Part shown: positions 54,177-63,298 of the stretch, one piece after another
Layout: each line of letters starts with the position of its first letter
How positions within the stretch are numbered: the first letter of the stretch is position 1
NCBI GenBank assembly: GCA_934359185.1
Contig: CAKRLE010000002.1
Location: forward strand, 124,001 to 188,000
DNA: 64,000 nt
Reading direction: 5' to 3'
DNA from: an uncultured Lachnospira sp.
GTDB taxonomy: Bacteria > Bacillota > Clostridia > Lachnospirales > Lachnospiraceae
The notes under the pieces: model-generated
Told to the model about the DNA's origin: nothing
The model's database searches: none
The model's input: only the letters and a program-made list of their open reading frames with translations
Program-made: the position numbers and the translations under genes

Positions 54177-55070
54177 ATGCTGTGTAATGAGTGCCCAAGG
54201 CGTTGCAATATAGACAGGAGCATTACGAAAGGCTTCTGCGGGATGAGCGACAAGGTTTCGGTTGCCAGAGCGGCACTTCATATGTGGGAGGAACCCTGCA
54301 TATCAGGAGAGAAGGGGTCTGGCGCAGTATTCTTTTCGGGATGTAATCTAAGATGTGTGTTCTGCCAGAATGCATGTATTGCAAGAGGCATGTCTGGTGT
54401 GGAGATTTCTGTTGACAGGCTTTCAGAGATTTTTCTGGAACTTCAGGAAAAAGGGGCTGTCAATATTAATCTTGTAACGCCTTCACATTATGTAAAAGAG
54501 ATTGTAAAAGCTCTCATTATGGCAAAGAATAATGGACTGACAATTCCTGTTGTATACAACACAAGCTCGTATGAGCTCGTTGATACGTTGAAAAGCTTAG
54601 AGGGGCTTGTCGATATATATCTTCCTGATTTTAAATATGTTGACAGCTCACTTGCTATGCGATATTCACATGCAAATGATTATTACGAAGTAGCGTGTGC
54701 TGCGTTGGCAGAGATGCACAGACAGATAAGCACCTACAGTTTTGATGAACATGGAATCATGACGGGCGGCATTATAGTAAGACATCTTATACTGCCAGGG
54801 CATACAGCGGATTCAAAGAGAGTGATAAAATATATCAAAGACACATATGGAGATGATGTATTTATAAGTATTATGAATCAGTATACGCCTCTGCCACATG
54901 TCAGTGAATATCCTGAGATTAACAGAAAGGTCACAAAGAGAGAGTATGATAATGTTGTTGATTATGCCATTGATATAGGTGTGACAAATGGTTTTGTTCA
55001 GGAAGGCAGTGCTGCTGAGGAAAGTTTCATTCCTGAATTTAATGGAGAGGGTGTGAAAGCTGGTAAATAA
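54177..55070 (+). CDS. radical SAM protein of the PflA/PflX-like type
   Basis: 297 aa. An N-terminal CNECPRRCNIDR Cys cluster precedes the radical SAM motif FFSGCNLRCVFCQN (C-x3-C-x2-C); the barrel continues with INLVTPSHYVKEIVKAL and VRHLILPGHTADSKRV. It resembles the uncharacterised pyruvate formate-lyase-activating-enzyme-like family (PflX). No glycyl radical enzyme gene is adjacent, so the substrate is unknown. GGAG lies 12 nt before ATG 54177; an out-of-frame ATG at 54167 would give only six residues. Confidence 0.82.
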   Translation: MLCNECPRRCNIDRSITKGFCGMSDKVSVARAALHMWEEPCISGEKGSGAVFFSGCNLRCVFCQNACIARGMSGVEISVDRLSEIFLELQEKGAVNINLVTPSHYVKEIVKALIMAKNNGLTIPVVYNTSSYELVDTLKSLEGLVDIYLPDFKYVDSSLAMRYSHANDYYEVACAALAEMHRQISTYSFDEHGIMTGGIIVRHLILPGHTADSKRVIKYIKDTYGDDVFISIMNQYTPLPHVSEYPEINRKVTKREYDNVVDYAIDIGVTNGFVQEGSAAEESFIPEFNGEGVKAGK

Positions 55071-55109
55071 GCGTAATACGAAATGCATGATTTTGAATTA
55101 CGCTTATTT
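55065..55109 (+). terminator. hairpin overlapping the radical SAM stop codon
   Basis: AAATAAGCGTAAT (55065-55077) is the exact complement of ATTACGCTTATTT (55097-55109). The stop codon lies in the left arm. The TTATTT end gives only a short T-tract. Confidence 0.7.
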
Positions 55110-55253
55110 GCTGGGTTTGATGCTGCTTACAAGGGCAGATTATAATTGATACTCAATTTAAGATACAAATGATATAAAATCAATTTAAAAAATTACTACC
55201 AAATAGAACAAAAGTGTGTATAATATATTACATAACACAGATTGGATATGCAT

Positions 55254-56690
55254 ATGGATAATGCGAATACTATTGCGGGCAATAAAGCACATTTGTGGCA
55301 GATTGCTTTCTTTTCACTTAACAATACATCAACTAATCTATATCTGGCGATGATGGGATATGTGTCATATTATGCCAACGGAATTGCAGGATTGTCTGTT
55401 GTTCTTGTATCTTTTATTCTTACAGGAATGAGAGTGTTTGATGGAATTACTGACCCTGTTATAGGGTATGTGATTGACAGGACTAATGGAAGATTTGGCA
55501 AGTTCCGTCCATTTATGATATGGGGATATATCATACTGGCAGCCAGCTCGCTGCTTTTGTATTTTACAACACATCTGGTACAAGGATGGTTCAGGGTTCC
55601 GTATTTTATAGCTATATATACGTTGTACATAATAGGCTACACGTTCCAGACGGCAGTTGTGAAGTCTGGGCAGTCAGTTATAACTAATGATGTCAACCAG
55701 AGACCGATGATAACATTTTTTGATTCGACATTTATTATGTTTGCGCACGGCGTTGTGGCGTTTTATGTGTCGGTGTATCTTATTGGCAAGTACCATGATT
55801 TTAATAATGCTGCATTGTTTAAGGAGTTTGTTGTGACAGTTGTCATATTCTCAGGGATATGTACACTGCTTGCGGTTATTGGAATCTGGCAGAAGGACAG
55901 ACCGCAGTTCTATAAGATGGAGGACGAATCCAGGGAAAAGATTCATTTCAGGGATTATGCTGCTATATTAAAGCATAACAAGCCTATAAGGATGCTTGTC
56001 ATAGCTGCGGCGTCTAATAAGTTTGCAGCTATGGTATATGGTAATTCAGCAGTAATAGTCATGCTGTATGGTATCCTTATGAATAATTATCCACTGGCGG
56101 GTGTTATAGGGATTATAGTAGGAATACCCAACCTGCTTATAATATACATAGGCATTACATATGCCAGAAAAGCCGGACAGAAGAAAGCAATGATTAAGGC
56201 AACGTGGGGATGTATAATATCACAGGCAGTTCTTATGTTTATGATGTTATTTACGGATCTTACGAAAGTGAGTCTTACACATATCAATATGATAACAATT
56301 GCGTTTCTTTTAGTATTTACACTGCTTAATGGACTTAAATCCATAACTAATAATATGGTTGTGCCTATGATAGCGGACTGTACTGATTATGAGTACACAT
56401 TAAGCGGACATTTTGTTCCGGGCATAATGGGTGCATTGTTTTCGTTTATAGATAAGACGTTCTCAGCATTTGGAACGGGATTTGTTGGGATAGCGCTTTC
56501 TATAGCAGGATATTCCAGGGCGTTTCCACAGGTTGGGGATGAGCTTACACCACAACTAAAGTTTCTTACAGTGTTCTTTTACTGCATAATTCCAATTATA
56601 GGCTGGATTGTGACGATAGTTATAATGCGTTTTTACCAGCTTGATAAAAGAACTGTATCAGGAATGTATACTAATGATGATGGAAAATAG
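55254..56690 (+). CDS. GPH-family sugar:cation symporter
   Basis: 478 aa, twelve predicted membrane helices. The glycoside-pentoside-hexuronide family signature is RVFDGITDPVIGYVIDRTNG and GKFRPFMIWGY. GPH proteins import disaccharides, pentosides or hexuronides with Na+ or H+. The start is uncertain: TTG 55242, ATG 55248 and ATG 55254 are in frame; GGAT lies 6 nt before the last. A TATAAT with a TGTG extension at 55219-55224 is a likely -10. The next gene is an inactive-looking alpha-glucanase relative, so the cargo may be a glucan fragment (inference). Confidence 0.88.
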   Translation: MDNANTIAGNKAHLWQIAFFSLNNTSTNLYLAMMGYVSYYANGIAGLSVVLVSFILTGMRVFDGITDPVIGYVIDRTNGRFGKFRPFMIWGYIILAASSLLLYFTTHLVQGWFRVPYFIAIYTLYIIGYTFQTAVVKSGQSVITNDVNQRPMITFFDSTFIMFAHGVVAFYVSVYLIGKYHDFNNAALFKEFVVTVVIFSGICTLLAVIGIWQKDRPQFYKMEDESREKIHFRDYAAILKHNKPIRMLVIAAASNKFAAMVYGNSAVIVMLYGILMNNYPLAGVIGIIVGIPNLLIIYIGITYARKAGQKKAMIKATWGCIISQAVLMFMMLFTDLTKVSLTHINMITIAFLLVFTLLNGLKSITNNMVVPMIADCTDYEYTLSGHFVPGIMGALFSFIDKTFSAFGTGFVGIALSIAGYSRAFPQVGDELTPQLKFLTVFFYCIIPIIGWIVTIVIMRFYQLDKRTVSGMYTNDDGK

Positions 56691-56731
56691 GTTGGAAGTA
56701 CATTTGACTTGCTTGAAAAGAGGGAAAGATT

Positions 56732-58582
56732 ATGGCTGAATTGATTGTTACAAAAGGAAATCCTATATACATGGGAACTTCAAGGCAGGGCAGGGTATAT
56801 AATTTTGCATATTGCAGCGATGCAGCAGAGGTGTATCTGTTGATACTTGATTCTGATTTTAATGAGGTGCACAGGATAAGGCTTGACAGCTCATATAAGA
56901 CAGGCGATGTATTTGCGGCAGCACTCAGTGGTGTGTCACTTGACAAATATTTTTACTGTTATGAGGTTGATGGCGTTTTAAAGCTGGATCCATATTCCAA
57001 GACGATTACTAACTGTGAAAAGTTTGGAATAGAAGAGAATAAAAGGCATGCAAGCAGGATTGTGCTTGATAAATTTGAGTGGGGAGATGACAAACCTCTT
57101 GAAATTCCTTATGAGGACTGCGTTTTTTATAAGATGCATGTCAGGGGATTTACTAAAAGCAGGACTTCAGGAGTAAAGTGCAAGGGCACATTCAAGGGGA
57201 TTGCGGAAAAAATTGATCATCTTAAAAATCTTGGCATTACAACTATAGAGCTGATGCCGTGCTACGAATATGACGAGATGGGAAGGTTTCCTGAACTGAG
57301 TGATGATAAGGAGAGCATATACAATAAGCTGCCGATAAACAGGCCGGTTAATTACTGGGGATATTGCAGTGGATTCCATTTTGCTCCGAAAGCCTCATTT
57401 AGTGCGGCTTCACAGACAAGAGCGGATTATACAGTTGAGTTTAAGAGTCTTGTTAAACTGCTTCATGCTAATGGGATTGAAGTTGTTATGGAGATGTTTT
57501 TTGACAGGGAAACACCCGATATGATACTTGACTGTGCAAGGTTCTGGGTGAGAGAATATCATATTGACGGAATCCATCTGTATGGACCACAGACAGCTCT
57601 TGAGCTTATTGCAAGCGATCCTATGCTTTCACATACCAAGATAATAACGGTATACTGGGACAGGGATAGGAAAGGTGTCCGCAATATGGCAAGCTATAAT
57701 AATGATTATAGCAATGTGGCAAGAAAGCTTCTTAAAGGCGATGAAAACCAGCTTGAGAGTTATATTGGAATGTCCAGAAGGAATCCTTATAATAGTGCGG
57801 TTGTTAATTATATAACTAATCACAATGGTTTTACAATGATGGATCTTGTCAGCTTTGATAGAAAACATAATGAACATAATGGCGAGAATAATCAGGATGG
57901 CGAGAACTATAATTATAGCTGGAACTGTGGAGTTGAGGGCAAAACGCGTAAAAAGAAGATAGTTGATTTGAGGCAGAGGCAGATGAAAAATGCTTTCTTT
58001 ATGCTTTTGTTTTCAGCGGGAACGCCGCTTATTCTTGCTGGTGATGAGTTTGAGAATTCACAGGGGGGCAATAATAATCCTTACTGTATAGATGGTGAGA
58101 CTACATGGCTGAACTGGAAAAAGTCAGATGAGGCATGTGATATGGAGAAATTTGTCAGAAAGCTTATAAGATATAGGCTCGGACATAAGATTCTCCATAT
58201 GGAAAAGCAGTTGTTTGCTTCAGATTCCAAATCATGTGGTTACCCGGATGTATCTTATCATGGCAGTGATGCGTGGTATCAGGTTATGGAGAATTACAAC
58301 AGGCATATTGGCATAATGTACTGCACGAATTATGACGGACATCCGCATGATGATGGATATGAGCTTATATATGTGGGATTTAATATGCATTTTGACGAAC
58401 ATCAGTTAGCTTTGCCTAAGCTGCCTGGGGATGTTGCATGGGAGCAGAGGATATCTTCTGGAACAGAACAGCTTAATATCCAGGATGGAAGATATATCCA
58501 TATACCGCCACGTACAACAGTGGTGCTTCGTGCGGTTATAAATATCAAGAATGAAAAGGATGAAAAGAATGGTAAACATTAA
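56732..58582 (+). CDS. GH13 isoamylase/GlgX-like protein lacking catalytic residues
   Basis: 616 aa. The fold is clear: a CBM48-like N-domain (residues 1-125), then a barrel with GYCSGFHFAPKASFS, TNHNGFTMMDLVSF and FSAGTPLILAGDEFENSQGG. All three GH13 catalytic positions are changed. The nucleophile Asp of DGFRFDL is Tyr284 in DGIHLYG, the acid/base Glu of AEPWD is Val307 in TVYWD, and the third Asp of HDGF is Asn365 in HNGF. Region I (DVVxNH) reads EMFFDR. It should not hydrolyse glycosidic bonds; glycan binding or scaffolding is more likely. AAAGAGGGAAAG precedes the ATG. Confidence 0.82.
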   Translation: MAELIVTKGNPIYMGTSRQGRVYNFAYCSDAAEVYLLILDSDFNEVHRIRLDSSYKTGDVFAAALSGVSLDKYFYCYEVDGVLKLDPYSKTITNCEKFGIEENKRHASRIVLDKFEWGDDKPLEIPYEDCVFYKMHVRGFTKSRTSGVKCKGTFKGIAEKIDHLKNLGITTIELMPCYEYDEMGRFPELSDDKESIYNKLPINRPVNYWGYCSGFHFAPKASFSAASQTRADYTVEFKSLVKLLHANGIEVVMEMFFDRETPDMILDCARFWVREYHIDGIHLYGPQTALELIASDPMLSHTKIITVYWDRDRKGVRNMASYNNDYSNVARKLLKGDENQLESYIGMSRRNPYNSAVVNYITNHNGFTMMDLVSFDRKHNEHNGENNQDGENYNYSWNCGVEGKTRKKKIVDLRQRQMKNAFFMLLFSAGTPLILAGDEFENSQGGNNNPYCIDGETTWLNWKKSDEACDMEKFVRKLIRYRLGHKILHMEKQLFASDSKSCGYPDVSYHGSDAWYQVMENYNRHIGIMYCTNYDGHPHDDGYELIYVGFNMHFDEHQLALPKLPGDVAWEQRISSGTEQLNIQDGRYIHIPPRTTVVLRAVINIKNEKDEKNGKH

Positions 58583-59465
58583 TAATATTGAGGAGCTGAA
58601 TTCTTTCTTTGAAGAATTCCAACAGAAGTTCCAGGCAGGAGAGGAGCGTGCGGCAGCAGATATGCTATCAGGACTCCTTGAAGACATAGAGGAGCAGATG
58701 CCTGCCGTGAAAGCTGGATGCGTTGATGAGAGAGGCAATATATCATCATCAGAAGAAAAAGGTACATGTGCTATAAGTCTCAATCATGTTATGGAATATT
58801 ATATATATGCATTTTATTATAAGCCGGACTGGGATGTATCTGCGACACAGATTCCTATAGGTGAGTATTACAGGACACATGGCGGACTCTGCATCAAGCT
58901 TTCCAGATTTAAGGAGGGAGCAGAAAGCTTCAAGAAAGCCATATGCTGGAATCCTGTTGACCTTGACGCTATACTTGGACTAGCTGAGTGCTATAGGAAT
59001 CTTAATATGATTGACAGGTATTATATAGTAACTAAACAGGCATACAGATATTGTTGTACGAGAGCAACGATGGCAAGATATTACCGCAATATGGGATATT
59101 ATTATGTGGCTAAGTATAAGCCAGAGGTTGCAAGAGCATGTTATGTATACAGCAATATATACTATAAGACTGATAATGCAGACAGTGAGTTAAAGTTTAT
59201 AGAGGAAGCATTAAAGGAAAAGACACCTGACCTTACAATTGCACAGATGCAGGAAATATTTGAAAGAGAGGGGATTGAACCTGGTCCGGCATCTGATACG
59301 ATAGGTGTTATATATCGTGTCGGAGAACTTATGATGAGCGACAATGAGTATGCGCTTGCGCGTGACTGCTTTTCTATAGTATATGACATAACAAGAGAGA
59401 AAGAATTAGAACCTGTGCTTGATGAGTTACAGAGGGCACTTGGAATGGAGAACGATAATGGCTGA
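58569..59465 (+). CDS. TPR-like helical-repeat protein
   Basis: 298 aa, soluble. Helical pairs such as LCIKLSRFKEGAESFKKAIC, LDAILGLAECYRNLNMIDRY and RYYRNMGYYYVAKYKPEVAR (about residues 110-210) are TPR-like. It starts within the end of the GH13-like gene; ATG 58569 is preferred over ATGs at 58551 and 58560 because AAAGGA lies 8 nt before it. It overlaps the HAD gene by 8 bp. The tight packing suggests a protein partner for one of these two neighbours. Confidence 0.65.
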   Translation: MVNINNIEELNSFFEEFQQKFQAGEERAAADMLSGLLEDIEEQMPAVKAGCVDERGNISSSEEKGTCAISLNHVMEYYIYAFYYKPDWDVSATQIPIGEYYRTHGGLCIKLSRFKEGAESFKKAICWNPVDLDAILGLAECYRNLNMIDRYYIVTKQAYRYCCTRATMARYYRNMGYYYVAKYKPEVARACYVYSNIYYKTDNADSELKFIEEALKEKTPDLTIAQMQEIFEREGIEPGPASDTIGVIYRVGELMMSDNEYALARDCFSIVYDITREKELEPVLDELQRALGMENDNG

Positions 59466-60096
59466 TAAGTATGATTCAATTATATTTGACCTTGATGGAA
59501 CATTGTGGAGCGCCACAGAACCCATTATGGAAGCATGGAATGAGATTTTATCAAAGCATCCGGAGATAAAGCGTGGCAGGCTTACGCTTCCAGAGTTAAG
59601 ACAGTGCATGGGACTGGTAATGTATGACATAGCTGCAAAATTATTTCCAGATGAGGAGACTGGTGTACGCAATACATTAATGGATGAGATGTGTGCATAT
59701 GAGAATGAATATCTATCAATTCATGGCGGGCAGCTGTTTCCAGATTTGGAGGATACACTTAAAAAGCTTAAAGATAAATATAAGCTTTACATTGTAAGCA
59801 ATTGTCAGGATGGATATATTGAAGCGTTTTTAAAAGCACATAAACTGGCAGGCTATTTTCTGGATACAGAGTGCTGGGGAAGGACAAGAGTGTCAAAGGG
59901 TGAGAGCAACAAGATACTTATGGCAAGAAATGGTTTGTCAAACCCTGTGTATGTGGGAGATACAATAAAAGATGCACAGTCTGCGAAGGATGCCGGCATA
60001 GATTTCATATATGCTGCATATGGATATGGTGAAGTCGATAAAGAGTCATATGTTTACAAAATTGATTGTTTTAAGGACTTGACACAGATGCTTTAA
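59458..60096 (+). CDS. HAD-superfamily phosphatase (Gph-like)
   Basis: 212 aa, subclass IA. Motif I IIFDLDGTLWSATEPI, a helical cap, motif II YIVSNCQDGYI, Lys in KGESNKILM, and motif IV VYVGDTIKDAQSAKDAG. Related to phosphoglycolate phosphatases; its substrate is not decided by sequence. ATG 59458 overlaps the previous stop with GGAG 8 nt upstream. The trp operon promoter -35 box lies inside its last codons. Confidence 0.85.
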   Translation: MADKYDSIIFDLDGTLWSATEPIMEAWNEILSKHPEIKRGRLTLPELRQCMGLVMYDIAAKLFPDEETGVRNTLMDEMCAYENEYLSIHGGQLFPDLEDTLKKLKDKYKLYIVSNCQDGYIEAFLKAHKLAGYFLDTECWGRTRVSKGESNKILMARNGLSNPVYVGDTIKDAQSAKDAGIDFIYAAYGYGEVDKESYVYKIDCFKDLTQML

Positions 60097-60107
60097 GATG
60101 ATAATAT
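60079..60107 (+). promoter_or_regulatory. strong promoter of the trp operon
   Basis: TTGACA (consensus -35, 60079-60084), 17-nt spacer, TAATAT (60102-60107). The -35 lies within the 3' end of the HAD gene. Confidence 0.8.
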
Positions 60108-60113
60108 GTGCAA

Positions 60114-60445
60114 AGATTAATATTTAAAGTCGTTGAACAAAATAGTACCTTGGGCAGGTACATCACAGAGAGTCAGCGTTGGTGGAAGCTGATATGGAGA
60201 GCCTTTGGGAATGGGTTTGGGAGATGCAGAGATGAACGTAATTTGCAAGTAGTCTTTGACGTATGCCTCACGTTACAGAGGAGAGATATAGTTGCATTAT
60301 GCAATGTATCGAAAGAGTTGATTTGAGTTAAATGGTGGCATATCCAGTTTTCTGGATATGCCTTTTTTACTTATCAAGAACAAGGGTGGCACCACGATAA
60401 TTCGTCCCTGGCAGATGTATCTGCCGATGAGTTATCGTGGTTTTT
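60114..60445 (+). promoter_or_regulatory. T-box riboswitch leader of the trp operon
   Basis: The T-box core AAGGGTGGCACCACG is at 60382-60396, with ATTCGTCCCTGG able to form the antiterminator. CCACGATAA (60392-60400) pairs with TTATCGTGG (60432-60440) and TTTTT follows: the competing terminator. Upstream lie an AGTA motif (60144), the Stem I apical AGAGAGTCAGC/GTTGGTGGAAGCTGA, and TGG triplets at 60212 and 60218, either of which could be the tryptophan specifier. Uncharged tRNA-Trp should pair here and let transcription into trpE proceed. Confidence 0.93.
60337..60368 (+). terminator. perfect hairpin plus T-run inside the T-box leader
   Basis: GGCATATCCAG pairs exactly with CTGGATATGCC around TTTT, and six T follow. 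By position it is Stem III, but it also has all parts of an intrinsic terminator 20 nt before the T-box sequence. Confidence 0.75.
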
Positions 60446-60502
60446 ATTTTCGTGATTCATCCAGGATACATAAGAAATATTAATTGTAAAGGATGGAACA
60501 CG

Positions 60503-61921
60503 ATGGAAAAAAAGACATTGAGAGTGTACAGAAAATCAGTGAGTATAGTTGATGAGTCAGCAGTCACAATATACCAGAACCTGGGTGCAGAAAAAGTTGG
60601 ATTTCTGATGGAAAGCACTGACAAAGAGAATGACAGCTATACATTTATGGGTGTTGAGCCAGATGCGCTTATACAGTCAGATAAGGATTCTTTAGTCATA
60701 ACATATAATGACGGAAGAAGAGAGGTTATGAAAGGCAATCCTCTTGAACTGCTCAAAGAATTTTATTCACAGTTTGATGTGCTGCCAAGTGAGAGTGAAC
60801 TTGAATTTAACGGAGGACTTGTTGGAAGTCTTGGGTATGACTTTATAAGATATACAGAAAAGCTCCCTGACGATAACCCTGATGAGATAGGAATAGAAAC
60901 AATCCAGCTTATGCTTGCAACTAAATTCATTGCTATAGACCATAATGCAGAGGTTATGACAGCTGTTGTGCTTGATGAGGATAATGAGGAAGGAAAGCAG
61001 AGAGCGCTTGAAGCTGCCAATGAACTGCTTAAACGTGCTTCATCTGGTGAGCATCAGGAAGATATTGAAAAAAAATATGTGCATGACGGTGTGATAATAC
61101 ATAAGTCTGACACACTTGATGATTATACTAAAAAGGTTAATAAAATTAAGCAGTATATAGTAGATGGACATATATTCCAGACAGTACTTTCACAGCGCTG
61201 GACAATACAGACAAAGCGTACAGGATTTAATCTGTATGAGGAATTAAGACAACTTAATCCTTCACCATATCTTTATTATTATAATTTCGGAGAGTTTGAG
61301 GTTATAGGAAGCTCACCAGAGATGGTTGTAAAGCAGGTTGACGAGAGAGTGTATACATGTCCTATTGCTGGCACAAGACGAAGAGGGAAAGATGCCAAAG
61401 AGGATATGGAACTTGAAAGAGAGCTTATAGGTGATGAGAAAGAAAGAGCCGAACATGTCATGTTAGTTGACCTTGCAAGAAATGATATGGGCCGCATAAG
61501 CCAGATTGGAACAGTTAAAGTTACAGATTTCATGAGAATACAGCGTTATTCACATGTAATGCATATCGTTTCGATGGTTGAAGGAAAAAAACATGGCGAA
61601 TATCATCCATTTGATCTTGTATCGTCATTTCTTCCTGCTGGAACATTAAGCGGAGCGCCTAAGATAAGAGCAATGGAGATTATAGATGAGCTTGAGACTG
61701 TAAGACGTGGATTATATGGAGGTGCGACAGGCTATATGTCATTTGATGGCAATATGAACTTCTGTATAACCATAAGAACAATGATAAAGAAGGGCGATAA
61801 AGTATATCTTCAGGCAGGAGCAGGAATTGTGGCAGATTCAGTTCCAAAGCTTGAATATAAGGAGTGCTGCAACAAAGTTATGGCTCTTGCAAAGACATTG
61901 GTAGAGGAGGAAAATCTATGA
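60503..61921 (+). CDS. trpE: anthranilate synthase component I
   Basis: 472 aa. Converts chorismate and ammonia to anthranilate. The chorismate-binding core is complete: YSDNP-like [46 protein letters not shown], and [20 protein letters not shown]. The N-terminal feedback site contains [19 protein letters not shown] 60503 is chosen for normal length and an AAAGGA upstream; earlier in-frame starts run into the terminator. The T-box leader controls it. It overlaps trpG (ATGA). Confidence 0.94.
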   Translation: MEKKTLRVYRKSVSIVDESAVTIYQNLGAEKVGFLMESTDKENDSYTFMGVEPDALIQSDKDSLVITYNDGRREVMKGNPLELLKEFYSQFDVLPSESELEFNGGLVGSLGYDFIRYTEKLPDDNPDEIGIETIQLMLATKFIAIDHNAEVMTAVVLDEDNEEGKQRALEAANELLKRASSGEHQEDIEKKYVHDGVIIHKSDTLDDYTKKVNKIKQYIVDGHIFQTVLSQRWTIQTKRTGFNLYEELRQLNPSPYLYYYNFGEFEVIGSSPEMVVKQVDERVYTCPIAGTRRRGKDAKEDMELERELIGDEKERAEHVMLVDLARNDMGRISQIGTVKVTDFMRIQRYSHVMHIVSMVEGKKHGEYHPFDLVSSFLPAGTLSGAPKIRAMEIIDELETVRRGLYGGATGYMSFDGNMNFCITIRTMIKKGDKVYLQAGAGIVADSVPKLEYKECCNKVMALAKTLVEEENL

Positions 61922-62487
61922 TTCTCTTGATTGATAATTATGATTCTTTTACATATAATCTATACCAGTTTATAGGCATATTTAATGATGATATCAAAGT
62001 GGTGCGTAATGACTGTATAACGATACCAGAGATAGAGGCTATGAATCCGGAATCCATAGTTGTCTCACCGGGACCTAAAAGTCCTAAGGAAGCTGGAATA
62101 TGTTTAGATGTTATAAAGCATTTTGCTGGAAAGAAGCCGATACTTGGCATATGTCTCGGACACCAGTGCATAGGTGAGGCATTTGGTGGTGTGGTTGACC
62201 ATGCAAAGAGTATATTTCATGGTAAACAGTCAGTGATTCATCACAGCGGTGACGGCGTATTTACAGGAGTAAGTGATGGGATTAAGGTTGCAAGATATCA
62301 TTCTCTTGCGATAATGCCAGATTCACTTCCAGACTGTTTGGAAGTCATTGCAAGCACAGATGATGGCGAGATAATGGCAGTAAGACATAAGGAATACAAG
62401 ATTGCTGGCCTGCAGTTTCATCCTGAATCCATATATACAGAGCACGGAAAAAGAATAATAGAAAACTTTTTAAAAGGCAATATATAG
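61918..62487 (+). CDS. trpG: anthranilate synthase component II
   Basis: 189-aa glutamine amidotransferase that feeds ammonia to TrpE. DNYDSFTYNLYQF, catalytic Cys in LGICLGHQCIGEAFGG, His-x-Glu in LQFHPESIYTEHG. ATG 61918 overlaps the trpE stop and has GAGGAGG upstream. It is not fused to a TrpD domain, and trpD does not follow: the next gene is trpC. Confidence 0.94.
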   Translation: MILLIDNYDSFTYNLYQFIGIFNDDIKVVRNDCITIPEIEAMNPESIVVSPGPKSPKEAGICLDVIKHFAGKKPILGICLGHQCIGEAFGGVVDHAKSIFHGKQSVIHHSGDGVFTGVSDGIKVARYHSLAIMPDSLPDCLEVIASTDDGEIMAVRHKEYKIAGLQFHPESIYTEHGKRIIENFLKGNI

Positions 62488-62499
62488 TGAGGAACAGAT

Positions 62500-63288
62500 A
62501 TGATATTAGATGATATAGTCGCTGCAAAGAAAAAACGTCTGCCAGAGCATAAGGCAGTTATCAGTGAAGAACAGATGAAATGTGAAGCGCTTGAAAGTAA
62601 GAGGGTATCATACAGCTTTTACGATGCTCTTGCTAAGAAAGGATTGTCTATAATAGGTGAATTTAAGAAAGCATCGCCAAGTCATGGGAAGATGGATTCC
62701 AAGGTTGACCTGACTGAGAGGATTGACCAGTACAATATAGCAGTTGATGCTATATCATGCCTTACGGAAGAGGATTATTTTAATGGCGGTACTGAGTATC
62801 TTAAATCAATAAGACAGATGTCGCAGCTTCCAATAATCAGAAAAGACTTCATAATTGAAGAATATCAGGTGTATGAGGCAAAGGTTATAGGTGCAGATGC
62901 AATTCTGCTTATAGCAGCTATTTTAGATGATGATACATTCAGGAAATTATATGACCTTGCATACAGTCTTGGTCTTGATGTACTCTGCGAGGTTCATGAT
63001 GAGGAAGAGATGAAGAGAATGATTGCTCTTGGAGTTAAAATCATCGGAATAAATAACAGAAACCTTAAGACATTTGAGGTCAGCCTTGATACAACCAGGA
63101 GATTATGCACGATGGCTCCAGAGGGAACTGTGCTTGTGTCGGAGAGCGGAGTATCAACAGATGAAGATATTGAAGTGCTCAAAACAAGTGGTGCAGATGC
63201 ACTCCTTATAGGAACAGCTTTTATGGAATCAGAGAATCCGGAGAAACTGGCACTTCACTGGAAAGATATATATAATAGTAGGAATTGA
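62500..63288 (+). CDS. trpC: indole-3-glycerol phosphate synthase
   Basis: 262-aa TIM barrel that closes the indole ring. GEFKKASPSHGKM, AISCLTEEDYFNGG, LPIIRKDFIIEEYQVYEAKV, IGINNRNLKTFEV and VSESGVSTDEDIE are family hallmarks with the expected catalytic Glu and Lys. It follows trpG by 12 bp. Confidence 0.95.
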   Translation: MILDDIVAAKKKRLPEHKAVISEEQMKCEALESKRVSYSFYDALAKKGLSIIGEFKKASPSHGKMDSKVDLTERIDQYNIAVDAISCLTEEDYFNGGTEYLKSIRQMSQLPIIRKDFIIEEYQVYEAKVIGADAILLIAAILDDDTFRKLYDLAYSLGLDVLCEVHDEEEMKRMIALGVKIIGINNRNLKTFEVSLDTTRRLCTMAPEGTVLVSESGVSTDEDIEVLKTSGADALLIGTAFMESENPEKLALHWKDIYNSRN

Positions 63289-63298
63289 GGCGGTTTAT

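Noticed and set aside
60108..60326. 72-codon frame inside the trp T-box leader
   Set aside because: The region is structured RNA with T-box motifs; the frame has no ribosome-binding site.
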